From Sodiomyces alkalinus F11 (taxonomy: Eukaryota > Ascomycota > Sordariomycetes > Glomerellales > Plectosphaerellaceae), in contig NW_021167079.1 of NCBI RefSeq assembly GCF_003711515.1, forward strand, positions 1,167,471 through 1,231,470: a DNA stretch of 64,000 bases, written 5' to 3'. Shown one piece after another: positions 34,360-45,866 of the stretch. Position 1 is the stretch's first letter. The number at the start of each line of letters is the position of its first letter. The position numbers and the translations under genes were made by a program. The notes under the pieces were generated by a model, which searched no databases, was not told the DNA's origin, and saw only the letters and a program-made list of their open reading frames with translations.

Positions 34360-34736
34360 CAAGTTCCTGTGGTACCCGCACGAACCTAGAGTCTCCGTAA
34401 TTACACCGTATACGTACTATTCGGTACAAGGTTACTACCGATTTTGCATTCGAAATGAAGCCTCCATCACTCTATCCAGCTCATGTGGCTAAGCAATCTG
34501 CCCCACTCTCAGTCAACCACAAAAACTCGCGACCTCCCGAGATTTCCTCTCGATTCCTCCTTCTCCTCGCATATGTTCAGAGCATCCGCAAAGCCACCCG
34601 CCCAACCACTGACTCCCCATCGGCGCGTTGACAGGTGTGGAAGCCAGCTCTTGAAATTCTCCTTCCAGGATGTGAGTTCTTGGGCTTCTTCCATAGTCCT
34701 AGAACAACACAATTCCTCGCCTCAAGCCCTACCACC
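34360..34736 (+). promoter_or_regulatory. TYR1 upstream region
   Basis: 377 bp between the retroelement and the TYR1 start, originally joined to the 64 bp now left of the element. It holds TGACTC at 34610-34615, 122 bp before the ATG, which fits the half-consensus of Gcn4/CPC1 sites expected for amino-acid biosynthesis genes. Functional use is unproven. Confidence 0.35.
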
Positions 34737-36652
34737 ATGACCTCCACGTCTCCTCCGTCAGCCGCGGCCGATGGCCAGATTCGGCCAGACGGGATGGAAG
34801 ACTTTGTCGTCGGTCTAATCGGCATGGGTGACATGGGGAAGATGTATGCGCAGAGGCTTTCTGCTGCCGGTTGGAAGTGAGTGCGCCCAGCAACTTCCAT
34901 CTGCATTGGTGCGAGAACCTCTGCGCGTCAGGGTCTATGGTATGTCCTCTCTTTTTCATTTCGTCGGCACGTCTCAAACCCTTTTTTCACTCCACCCTTC
35001 CCCTTCCCCTGTGGTATGATGACATGAGCGCATTTGGCTAGAGTATCGTTCGGGACGCCCTGGTCGGCCATTCTGGTCTCTGGGTACCGTTCCGTTCTTT
35101 CCATGATGATCCCCTAGCTACCTTAACAAATTATTTTGTCTGACCACATTACCCTTGTCAAATTCTTCTATGGCATTACATGGATGAGAACGTTTACTGA
35201 CTGGGTCGCAGAAACCAGGACTTCTTTTTCTCCTTTCCGTGCTCATCGATCGTGGAACTGACAAGCGGAGAGCAGAATAATGGCCTGTGATACGGAGGAA
35301 AAATATGAGGCGCTGAGGAAAGAATTTGATGGCAATGTATGGACTTTGCCTTCCCTCGCCTAGTCCTAGTATCACAGCTGAGTATCGGGTAATAGAACGA
35401 TGTACAAATCTGCCGCAACGGTCACTTGGTCTCGAGAGCCAGCGACTACATTATCTATAGCGTGGAGGCCGCCGCCATTCACAATGTAATTGCCCAGTAT
35501 GGACCTTGTATGCGTCTTTCCTGCGCTCCCTGTGCTTGTTTGTTGCGGTTAGAATCTGGCGTCTTCGTATGGGGCACACGTTTCTAACACTGTCGTGCTT
35601 CTCTCGCAGCCACCAAGTTGGGTGCCATCGTTGGCGGTCAGACGTCATGCAAGGACCCCGAGATCAAAGCCTTTGAGCGCCATCTCCCCGCAGACGTGGA
35701 CATCGTCTCGTGTCACTCTCTCCATGGACCAGGCGTCGATCCACGCAACCAACCGCTCGTGATCATTGCCCACCGCGCCTCCCCTGCCTCCGTGGCCAAG
35801 GTCGAGATGGTCCTGTCTGTACTGGGGTCTAAGCACGTTCACCTCTCGGCCAAAGAGCACGACCGCATCACGGCCGACACGCAGGCCGTGACGCACGCCG
35901 CATTCCTCTCCATGGGCAAGGCGTGGCACGCCAACCGGCAGTTTCCCTGGGAGATGACGCGGTACGTTGGAGGGGTCGAAAACGTCAAGATCAACATCAT
36001 GCTCCGCATCTACTCGCAGAAATGGCATGTGTACGCCGGCCTCGCCATCCTGAACCCGGAGGCGCGCAAGCAGATCTCTCAGTACGCCCGCAGCGTGACG
36101 GCCCTGTATAAGCTGATGCTCGAGGGCGACCTGGGTGCGCTGCGAGCCCGCGTGCTGGCGGCCAAGGAGAAGGTGTTTGGGCGGGACGACGCGCCGCTCT
36201 GGGACGATCAGCCCCTCCTCAACCCTGATCTGCTGGAACGGTTCTCGTTGGGGCGCAAGGAGCCGGGGGAAGCGCCGCGGGCGAACAACCACCTGAGCCT
36301 GCTGGCCATGGTGGATTGCTGGGCCGAACTCGGCATCATACCGTACAATCACATGGTCTGCTCGACGCCGCTCTTCCGGCTATGGCTCGGTGTCACTGAG
36401 CACGTCTTCCGGAGTCCGGGGGTCTTGGACGAGGCGCTGCGTGTCGCGGTCGAAGACAGGACGTACAGGTCCGACGACCTCGAGTTTACTTTTGCCGCTA
36501 GGGGATGGGCGGAGTGTGTGTCGCTGGGTCACTTCGAGACGTGGAAGAATCGGTTCGAAACGACACAGGAGTTCTTTGAACCGCGGTTCAAGGATGCTAC
36601 TGTGGTTGGGAATGCCATGATGAAGGCTGTTCTGGAGAGCACAAGGAATTAA
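34737..36652 (+). CDS. TYR1: Prephenate dehydrogenase (NADP+), tyrosine biosynthesis
   Basis: Exons 34737-34876, 35276-35336, 35396-35507 and 35610-36652 splice in phase to 451 residues, the normal length for fungal Tyr1. The Rossmann motif GLIGMGDMG lies at about 27-35, followed by KIMACDTEEKYEALRKEF (restored at the first joint), SDYIIYSVEA and KLGAIVGGQTSCKDPEIKAF, then HSLHGP and ITADTQAVTHAAF of the catalytic helical domain. The enzyme converts prephenate to 4-hydroxyphenylpyruvate with NADP+ in the cytosol. Intron 1 is unusually long (399 nt) and its last AG is preceded by a CTGAC branch site. An 8-nt candidate micro-exon inside it (near 34932) does not keep phase and was left out. The retroelement lies 377 bp upstream. 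Confidence 0.93.
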
Positions 36653-37601
36653 TGAATGTAGGCACAACATGGCACGATTCGGGAATCTGGTTTATTGATA
36701 TAGCTCAATCAAAGTCTGGCAGGTCGCCCGGTACCTCAGTGAAGGTCTTGGCCGTCACTCATGTAAGCGGCCATTCATCAATGTTATTATCATCTCTGTC
36801 GCGAGGTGTTTCTCCTTTTCTTCTCGCAGGCTTTCTTCTTTCATGGCGGACCTTTTTCCGATTCGTCATGTCCAAGACAGCTTTTCTTGGACTACAGAAC
36901 AGTGGAAAAGCCCAGATCATCTCCTTTCTAGGTAGCCTATGTCCTCTTCAGGTCTCTTTGACATATCCCAGGGTCGCTAAGCAGTCTCTTCTTTGCACAA
37001 TCTAAAGCATAGAGTTCCCTTGGGGCTCAGATCAGTGGTGGGTTTTTCCCAGTGTTCTTCGACCTGTGTCTACTTGTTCTTACCTTACTTAGGTATTCTA
37101 CCTTCCTAAGGTACCAAGGGTACCCCCAAATAGGCGGCCAGAGAATACATCGCTCCTTCTCCCAGGCTTTCTATGGATGGGGGTAGGAAGGACCGTATGC
37201 TCTTACCCTCCCGACGTCCTGTTATCACTGATTCCAATGACATCACTGCCTGGTTCGTCCCTTGCCAAGCCGGACTTGCACATCGACATGGAAACGTCGA
37301 GACGCCTGTCCAGCGGCCAGAATATCGACGTGGCTAAACCATCTCAGCTTCCATTTACTCTCACTTCCCATCTGCCAGGTGGCGCGTCCTCAGCCGCAAG
37401 CGCCTCACCGGGCGTTCATCAATCTAGCGGAGAGGATGCTTCACCCCGACCCCAACCCCAACACCAGCACCAGCACCAGCACCAGCACCAGCATCGTCAG
37501 TTGATACTTTCCCACCCACCAAGAAAACTGAAGGCACCAATACTAATCTACGATGGCCGGCACCGCAGTCCGCCAACCCTAGGACCAGGGTAAAGATCGC
37601 G
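36653..37601. other. Intergenic, with Pro/His/Gln-rich open frame
   Basis: Contains CTTACTTAGGTATTCTACC and similar motifs at 37085-37130. An open frame at 37177-37593 (many Pro, His, Gln) overlaps a (CCAGCA)n repeat at 37461-37494. It may be leader sequence or an unrecognised 5' exon of the next gene. Confidence 0.4.
37461..37494. repeat. CCAGCA hexanucleotide microsatellite
   Basis: About 5.5 copies of CCAGCA in tandem. In the frame open there it encodes alternating His and Gln. Confidence 0.8.
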
Positions 37602-39025
37602 ATGCCAGCCGGCCGCCCTCCTCCCCGACCATCCCAGGGACAGGCCAGCTCTTCGCTTCAGTCTCAGGGTGACGCTCGTAGCAGTCTTGCGGCACAGTCC
37701 AAGCCGCAGCGTTTCTCGATGGCTCGTCGCGGTCTTGGTCCTACTTGCACGCACACGACTATGACCCGTATCTACAGCATCGATCTCCGTTGTGATTCGT
37801 GCCATCAAGTCGGAGCTTTCGGCTGGCTGTACCGCTGCACTCAGGATCGAGAGGAGCTCATCTGCCAGATGCTGGCTGTTGGAAGCAAGGTAGGTTGAGT
37901 ACTTGTACTTTTATACTCACTCGCTTGTTCCTTTTCTTACGACGCGACGGGGAGGGGGGCGGGGGCAAAGGAGCTGATCCGATGATACGAGTAGAAGGCC
38001 ACATTCGACGAAACTGGCGATGTGCTGGCAACGCAAGTCAAGCCGCGGTTACGAGGTCCCGAGGCACGGGCAGACAAGCTGAGCTTCTTCAACGAGATTA
38101 CTTCTGAGCAATTGCAAACCTACTCGGCCGAACAGGTTGCGGCCATTTTACGCCAGCGTGAGCATGTCCAGAATGTTATCAAAGACGAACTAGCGAGGCA
38201 CAGGGAAGACAGAGCAGAAAAGACACGACTTTTCGGAGAGTTGCGTCAGAAGACCGGTGAACATGTTCTCCCGGAAGTCGCCAGGATCGATCGTTGGGAT
38301 GAGCTCCAGAAAATGAAACCATGGGTCCCGCGCCCTGAAGATGAGTGCCAGTTCAAGGTATGCCCAGCTTGCCGAGAGACAGGGGCGGAGCGCGCGTCCA
38401 TCAGCCTCGAAGGCGTTCTCAACGGTGATATCCCTGCCACGGCTGCCACAGGCTACGGCTTTCACGTCTTCGACCGACGACCGGTGTATGATGCCGCTTT
38501 TGTGGCCAAATTGGGCGAACACGCCAGCCGCCGTGTGAGTCCAATATCCCTTGCCTTTATGAGAAGCCGAGGAGCGGCTCATTGTTGTATTTTGTACAGC
38601 AGGCCCCTGTTGTTACCACGGATTCTGAAGCATTCGCTATGCCCTCTGAGCGTGACGACTCGACGACCACTTCTATGTCGAGCAACGCTAGCAGCACGGA
38701 CGATCAACTGCCCGACACGAGCGGCCGCGTGTCGTGGAATAAAAGAGGCTGGAATTCGCAGGGGGGCGTATCTACTGTGTACCAGGCAGCGGCCCAAGCT
38801 GCCGCCGCTTGTGTCAACAAGGGACACCTTCCTCGATCACCTGGGTCTCCAGACCTCTCTCATCTCACGGATGTGGAAACCTTTCTGGAGAAAACGACCG
38901 AGATGGAGAAGCGCGAGTCGGAGGAGGGCAAATTCGGTGACAAGCCACTCGAAGTGGACAAGGGAGTTGCACTCTCGGAAGAAAGCGTCGAACTGCATAT
39001 TCCAGATGTGCTTACTCAAGTCTAG
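37602..39025 (+). CDS. Hypothetical protein with Cys-rich (zinc-binding-like) N-terminal domain
   Basis: Exons 37602-37889, 37995-38534 and 38600-39025 join in phase to 417 residues. Internal Met 40 could be an alternative start. After a Pro/Ser/Gln leader comes YSIDLRCDSCHQVGAFGWLYRCTQD, with Cys spacing that looks metal-binding; later KVCPACRETG adds another CxxC, so four or more Cys may form one site. A helical, charged segment spans about 125-195 (SAEQVAAILRQREHVQNVIK). The C-terminal third is Ser/Thr-rich and acidic. The arrangement resembles uncharacterised Pezizomycotina proteins, but I do not recognise a named family. Membrane segments and signal peptide are absent, so it is probably intracellular. 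Splice joints are clean (GTAGGT, GTGAGT donors). Confidence 0.72.
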
Positions 39026-40023
39026 GAGAGTGTGGAACCAACAGCGACGACGGCGATTATTAGGGCCAGTCTTGGACTGCTTGCGACTTGGGGATACCTC
39101 TCTTGTACCCCGCTCTTGTACTCCGCATAGAATTGCGATCGCTTCAGGTCGGAATTCGGTTATCGCGAGGCTTACCGTTGCATCCGCGCATCGCACGGTT
39201 GCGAATATGGGATTCGCCCCGGCGGATATGCCCGTAGCAAAAAAGGGAACTGTAGACGCTATTTGTCGGCATAATTCCCTCGTAAATATTTAAGGTCACG
39301 GAATGAATACGAGAAGAGCATTTACCAACCTGCAGTGTGCTGTCTGAGTGCAATGCAACGTGACAACAGCCTCCCACAGACCCTCAGTCAGTCCCTTGGT
39401 TCACGCCCCCGAGTACCTCGAATGATTTGTGATTTCTGTCATTCACTGGAAGAAGTATCGAATTCGTAATTCCAACCCGTGTTGAGAGGACGGAACTTCT
39501 ACTGGGCGAGGGAGAAATAGGTAATCCACGGAAAACACAGCGGCCGAGCGAACCGATCTCACTCACCATGTCCAAGGCAACGAAACTCTAATGCTCCGCC
39601 ATTCCTTCAGCTTTCGCCTGTCATGTCTGGGATGGCCTTGCATACAAAATGGAGCAACAGCGGCAGCTTAATCGAGGCTTTTCGCCGGTGATTTGTGAAA
39701 GGCCATGATGGGAAAAGGTACATGACTGAGTGATAGGAGAGAATCGCGAGCCTTGATCTTCAGGATGAGGGATAAAAATGGAGTGGCTAGAAGACGTAGG
39801 CATGCTCTGGAAACTTGGTTGAGGATGTGGCAGCGGCAGAGCGTTCAAAAGTCTAATGCCAAGAGATGTCAACTGTTAATCAAAACGGGAAAAGAGCATC
39901 AAGTTGTTATAGTGTGAGTATCTATGCCGCTCCCTGGGAGGTCTCCTCGGTGTCATCACGAGCAACAAGTTGTAGCTTGCACAGTGTCTACAAATCAAGT
40001 CTATTTTTGAACTCAGAAATCAA
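39026..40023. other. Convergent intergenic region
   Basis: 1 kb between two convergent genes. No motif or gene seen. Confidence 0.5.
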
Positions 40024-42781
40024 TCACTCTAGCTCGATGGTACCTATTACCGGTTAGTACTAGTTCTTGAGTAAAGGGAGGTTGCTTGAGAGGATTCGTC
40101 TCACCCGGGGGCTTCGATGTTGTATCGTAAACAACTCTCGCAATGCCATCGACTTCGTTGACAATGCGTCTGCTTATAGCCTTCAGCAGAGTCCACGAGA
40201 ACTCGTACGGCTCGGCGCTCATCATGTCCAAGCTGGTCACGGCTCTGAGGATGCAGATATACCCGTAAACCCGGGAATCACCCTGCACTCCCACGGCTGT
40301 CACAGAAAGCCCAGTCAGCGATTATGCTCAAAAAAAGATACGCAGGTCCGGTTGAGCAGGGCAAGTAGGCCAATGTTGAAGGAAAAGGATAGACCACGTA
40401 CCTCTGTTCGTGTCAAGCGCAGCGTAGGCTTGCGTGACCTCTTGGTAAAGACCAGCTTCTTTGATCATTGAGATGAAAATGTGGTCGGCCCTTCTCACGA
40501 TCTCGACTCTCTCGGGAGTGATCTCGCCGATGATCCGGATACCAATACCTGGTCCAGGGAAGGGATGTCTCATGACCAGATCTTCATGGATACCGAGTTG
40601 GCGACCAAAACTCCTCACCTCGTCCTTGAACCTTTTTTTGCAATCAATGTCAGCTCTCGGTCACAAGGCCCAATAAGTACTGGCGGGGACTCCCGGCGTT
40701 GATCGGCGAGCGACCAGAAAATAGGGGAGGAGAGCGACGTACAGCTCGCGAAGGGGCTCAAGCAACTTGAGTTGCGCCTCCTGTTTCTCATATTAGTCCT
40801 CATGTTCTAGAACAGCCACCTGGCTTCACTTACGCCATTCTGCATTCGAGCCGGGAGACCTCCGGCGTTGTGGTGGGCTACGATCATGTCAGTCAAAAAG
40901 GACATTACACGACAAGCATGGAAGAACGTACACTTGATGGTAGCTGACGGCCCTCTATATTTGTTGTCAGTGGGGGTTCAAAGCAATGTGGGACCTCTGC
41001 AGGCCCTGTTTCGGTGTTCGACTCCTTACCTGAAGCTGAGGCTCTCAATGATGTCGGCTATTCAAAAGTTAGGCTCTCGCAGCTATGGAAAACGATGCGA
41101 TAGCTGATGATTATACTGACCATATAAGGTGCCCTGAAGGAACCATTCCACCTTGCCAGCAAGGGGTGTATTCTCGGCGCCTTTCTCGATCCTAAACGGG
41201 TATCACAATGAGTCCTGCACAGTTCGAAACTGGTGAAAAGGGGTAACTTACCGAAGTGCCTCAATCTCGAAGAGATCAATGACTGTACAAAAAGAAATTA
41301 GTACGTCAAGTCTGCAAGTGACATATATTCCAGCTTACAAGTTCCGCCGATGATCTTGCGCTTGGCCTCGGGTTCGACGACTCCGGCAAGACGACCCAAG
41401 AAGAGCTCAGACCCATCCACAATCGTCAGGTTGATACCGAGATGCTCCTGCAGCGTTTCCTTGACTTGTTCGCATTCGTTGAGACGCATCAAACCTACAG
41501 GTTGTCATTAGAGTTAACCCGTATTGTATATGCATCTCGGACCACGCTGCTTACCAGTATCCACAAGGATGGCGTGGAATCGGTCGCCGATAGCTTCTTT
41601 CAGGAGCTTAGCCGCCACGGTACTATCAACACCTCCAGAGACGGCTCCAATCTGTCAAACGGGGGTTAGTCGGTGATTCACCGTTTGAAGCAGTGCTCTC
41701 GACACATACAACTTGGGCCTTGTCTCCAACAAGCTTGCGGATCCTGTTGACCTCCTTTTCGGTGAAGTTCTCCATCTCCCAGTCGGCACGAGCCTTGCAG
41801 ATATTGACGGCAAAGTTGCGGAGAATGTCAGTGCCCCGTGCGGTGTGGGAGATCTCAGGGTGGAGCTGGATACCTAAGTAGCAGCAGTCATTCCTCGTTA
41901 GCTACCCGAAAGGATGGCCAGGCGAGAGCCTAGGGTGCAAGGGTGAGGACAAACCGAAAATGGGTTTCGACTCGTGGGCAATTCCGGCGAACTCGGCGTT
42001 CTTCGTCGAGGCAATTTTCACAAATCCCTCGGGCAGACGAACGAGCTTGTCGAAGTGACTCATGAAAACTAAGACGATACGAAGATCAGGAATATGGACC
42101 CCCAGAAGATCACACTTTCGGTGTGAGGGCAAGACAAACCGTGCAGGCAGTCTCCCAGACCCTCGAAAAGGCGGTCGGGATCGCCCCCGACTTTGTGGAT
42201 GGAAAGGTCCGTCTCGCCATACTCTCGCGCATCGCCGCGAGCGACGTTCTTGTCGTTGATACGCCAGGCAATTTCTTGACAGCCATAGCAGATTCCCCTG
42301 GGCTTATAAGCGAGCTGTCACGTCTGCGGTGTCTGGTTTGTAGCTTACAGGATGGGGACCCCCAGATCGAAGATTGCGGGATCGACGTCTGCTTACTGTT
42401 AGAAGAACGTCTGGGCCGTGAGATTTACGCATCCACTTACGAGGAGCTCCTTCATCATAGACAGAAGATGGGCCTAGTAGCTACGTCAGGAACCTCATAT
42501 CATGAGGAGAGAGTAGTTCAAGCCAAACCTCCACTCAAAATGATGCCAACTGGCTTCCAAGTAAGCTCCGCAAGCTTCGTGGTACAACTGAGCATCTCGC
42601 AGTATACATTGAAAGATCTTAGACGTCGCACAACAAGGTGACTTGTCTGAGACCCAAAATCGAGCACCAGGATTGTCTAGACATTGCAAGTCAGTGACGA
42701 ACGCCATTGCGGGCTAAATAAGGGGGTTTGGTTCACGTCAAAGGCGCTGTGCGGCGCAGCCGCTTCAACGGTGTCACTCAT
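40024..42781 (-). CDS. GUA1: GMP synthase (glutamine-hydrolysing), 18 exons
   Basis: I could trace 18 exons, all in phase, giving 542 residues: 42781-42737, 42676-42529, 42473-42441, 42388-42349, 42297-42140, 42068-41955, 41873-41710, 41651-41555, 41494-41339, 41282-41252, 41191-41121, 41057-41030, 40954-40932, 40877-40834, 40777-40743, 40631-40402, 40296-40105, 40043-40024. The class I amidotransferase domain has nucleophile Cys92 in GICYGCQE and the His/Glu pair in [10 protein letters not shown]. The ATP-pyrophosphatase domain starts with the P-loop SGGVDS. The dimerisation domain carries [16 protein letters not shown] and the end is GTIELE. It converts XMP to GMP with glutamine and ATP, in the cytosol. 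Seventeen introns of 51-111 nt make up 41% of the gene. Confidence 0.95.
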
Positions 42782-43945
42782 GGTGCCAGGAATAACTCGG
42801 TGAGACGTTATTTAAGAGTAGGTCTGGTATAAAATTGAAGTGTTGTTTGATGAGCGATAATTCTGATCCCTTCAGCGAGTCCAATCTGTCTGATAAAAGT
42901 GACTGACAAGGAAAATAAAATTTTCTAACCAAATGTAGCACTATGCCAACTGGGGCTAATACTGTACGTACAGTGAGTGAGTGAGTGAATGAGTGACTCT
43001 TGGGTCGCCTTAGTCGTGTTTTTTTGAAGAGGGGGGAAGAGAGTGGGCTTTCCCCAAGTGCTGAAACACAGCGATTACGAAAAATACTCCTAAGTACTTT
43101 CTAACTCTTGATAACAGGGTATTTTTATTTGTACTGAAATGTACTTCTCAGCCTCACAATGTTTGTCGTTGCTTTAGGGCTGCATATGGACTCTGGATAA
43201 TAACAACGTAATCCGTCGTCTCGCCCTTTTTTTTTTTTACAAGAAAAAAAGAAGAAAAAAACAACCCCAAATTCATTTCATCTCAAGCCAACGCTCAGCT
43301 CAGCACTCCAATGCGGAATTGGGACGGTCGGTGTTGATTACTCAGATAGGTACTTCGTACTTTCGTGCTCATATTGGGTGAACATGTGGCTGACCGAACC
43401 GCGGTCGGTCGGCATAGCGACGCGATAAACAAACCATTGGCCGTCCCACACGCCACGAGACCCAGCCCCGGACGCTCGAGCCGCATTGGCTTCGTACCAC
43501 CATCCCAACCCACACCGCAGCTCTTCTCGCACCCCATCCTTTGCCCAGTCACTTGTCGCGACGATCATCTAGGATACCCGGAGGACACGATTCTCGGGTT
43601 GACTTTCGAAGCCTAAAATATTCTCCATTCAATTAACGGTTGATAATTATTGGCGTCACTCCTTCGAATCCTACAGAACCCCTTGTCTCCAGCTCAGCCC
43701 AGCCGGGAAAAGGAGACCGAGACAACACACAGACAGACGGGTTTTGGTGCGACGACAGCGACAAAACAAACCGACCCCGACCCAAAATTCTTGCCTCCCC
43801 TAAAACAGTATAACCACGACGGGTATTCGCAACCATTTCTCGTGCGCTTCACGACGCGACGACCTCGAGAAACGTTGACGAGACGTTGATAAACGAACAG
43901 ACGTTCTAATTGCCGAGGCAAATCGCCATCACGGACAGGGACGCC
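42782..43945. other. Divergent promoter region of GUA1 and the Mpv17-type gene
   Basis: 1.2 kb. It contains a (GTGA)n run at 42973-42996, T- and A-rich tracts at 43227-43262 and GGTACTTCGTACTTTCG near 43349. Probable leader sequence of the downstream gene occupies the end. No extra gene seen. Confidence 0.5.
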
Positions 43946-45129
43946 ATGTCGGTCAAGTTCGAAAGCGAGACGATACGCCGCGGCGTCGAGAAGGCTCGCG
44001 ACCTCCTCGATGGCGAGTCTATCCCGGGCACCAGCGGCAAGCGGCCCCTCAGAGCCGCCATCGGCACCGCCATTACCGGTGGGAGGGGGAATGCCGGCAC
44101 CAAGGGTTATCTTGCGGTACGTCTCATCCGTCAACCGTCTTCCAACCTTATTCATTCTTCTCGTCGCACCTCGCCGTCGTCACACGACATGAATTCGTTC
44201 CTCAGAAAAAAGAAGCGATGCAGAAAAGAAAAAAAGACAAGGAAAACGAGCTCAGTCGCACATTACGATGTCGAGGAATAAAGTACCCGGTGGACTAACA
44301 GTGTTATCTTCGTATAGGCCTACATCAAGCAGATCGAGGAGAACCCCCTGCGCACCAAGATGCTGACTGCCGGTACTCTAGCTGGTGCCCAGGAACTCAT
44401 CGCCTCGTGGCTCGCCAAGGACCGCAACAAGCACGGCAACTACTTCACCTCCCGTGTTCCCAAGATGGCCGCCTATGGTGCCCTCCTCAGCGCCCCCGTC
44501 GGCCATTTCCTTATCTGGCTCCTGCAGAAGGTCTTCTCCAACCGCACTAGCCTGCGCTCCAAGATTCTGCAGATTCTCGCCAGTAACCTCATCGTACGTC
44601 GTCATCCCTCCCTTCGCAGTTTTCCTTAGGTCGCCCTTCCCCGCCTCGATCTCTCCATCCCCCGAATAAATTCCAAGCAGTTGGAAGCGAAACAAGGGGG
44701 AATAGGAACAAGTTTTTTTTTTTTAATCAAAGAATCGAAGACTAACACATCCCTTGCCAGATTGCCCCTATCCAAAACTCCATCTATCTCGTCGCCATGG
44801 CTCTCATTGCTGGCGCCCGCACCTTCCATCAAGTCCGTGCCACCGTTCGCATTAGCTTCTGGAAGGTCATGAAGGTCAGCTGGGTCACCTCGCCCATCTG
44901 CCTTGCTTTCGCCCAGAAGTTCCTTCCCGACCAGCTCTGGGTTCCCTTCTTCAACCTCGTCAGCTTCGTCATCGGCACCTACATCAACACCGTCACCAAG
45001 AAGAAGCGCCTCGCCGCTCTCCGCAAGAAGCACTTCGGCAGTGCTGGTGCCTCCAGCGTTGGCGGTCGTCCCGAGGACTACCCTCCCATGGGCCCCCCGG
45101 GTTCCATTGGCCCGAACCCTCCTTACTAA
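43946..45129 (+). CDS. Mpv17/PMP22-family membrane protein (Woronin sorting complex-like)
   Basis: Exons 43946-44116, 44318-44593 and 44761-45129 splice in phase to 271 residues. After a ~55-residue soluble leader come the family blocks: GYLAAYIKQIEENPLRTKML, TAGTLAGAQELIASWL, AYGALLSAPVGHFLIWLL, then LIIAPIQNSIYLVAMALIAG and FWKVMKVSWVTSPICLAFAQ, ending FLPDQLWVPFFNLVSFVIGT before a basic tail and Pro-rich end. Four membrane segments fit Mpv17/PMP22 proteins of peroxisomes or mitochondria. The long leader and Pro-rich tail recall WSC, which in Neurospora sorts Woronin bodies from peroxisomes. That specific role is likely but unproven. The final exon carries the extended C-terminus. Confidence 0.85.
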
Positions 45130-45866
45130 AGTGTTGAGACTGAACGCCGAGGTTGTACGAGGTGAGCCGGAGAGAAAGCTAGTGCAGGGGAATGAGGGCA
45201 AAAGCGGGAGGGTGGTGGAACGAGTGACGTGTCTGTAATATGTGGTGAAAGTACTCGACCCTGAGACTTGGACATATCAGGAGTTTTTCTGGGTGGAGGA
45301 GGCGGATCTTGTGAGATGGGTGCTGCAAAGAGAAGGATTGTATGTCGGGCAGGCGCGAGGAGAACGTTTCACGTGGGCTTTCCGAGTTCACTAACGAAGC
45401 GTCGCGTGTAAACTGTTGTTAACCTTTCTTTGTTTCTATGCTTTCTTCTATCTCTCATGCTGCATGACTAGTGGTGGTAGATAGGTCGAAATCTGTGTGT
45501 GGTTCTGTGTTCGAACTCCGTTCTTGACTCGGATGTCTCCGCCCAATGAAGTGTAGAACGAGTGAATCAGGATTCACTACCGCGGCTCGGAAAGCCTACC
45601 ATCGGTACTGTTCCGAGAGCCTTCCCAAGGCTTCGGCCTCGTGGTCCAAGTAGTGGCCGGCCCGTAACGCATTGGGGCACTAGGACAGGCCTGTCGGACC
45701 TGGTGATGTTCCTCATCGTATGTTTACCGGCGAACCCTCCCGGGGTTCAGTGACAGGTCTGCGCCCATTATATGCGGAGCCAGCAAAATGTGGGTGTCAT
45801 GGAGAACAATACTCCCTGACACTTGTTGCTTTTGTCCTTTAGGCAGATATTAAGCTTTCTGGCTCC
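45130..45866. other. Convergent intergenic region
   Basis: 0.7 kb between the Mpv17-type gene and SNF8. Nothing recognised. Confidence 0.5.

Noticed and set aside
35645..36352. 235-residue minus-strand frame within TYR1
   Set aside because: Antisense shadow of a conserved exon, with Arg/Val/His-rich composition.
42970..43000. GTGAGTGAGTGAG run resembling repeated splice donors
   Set aside because: It is a simple GTGA microsatellite in a promoter region.
45560..45760. Short plus-strand frame with Pro/Arg-rich product
   Set aside because: Lies in a convergent intergenic region, with no motif and no supporting splice sites.
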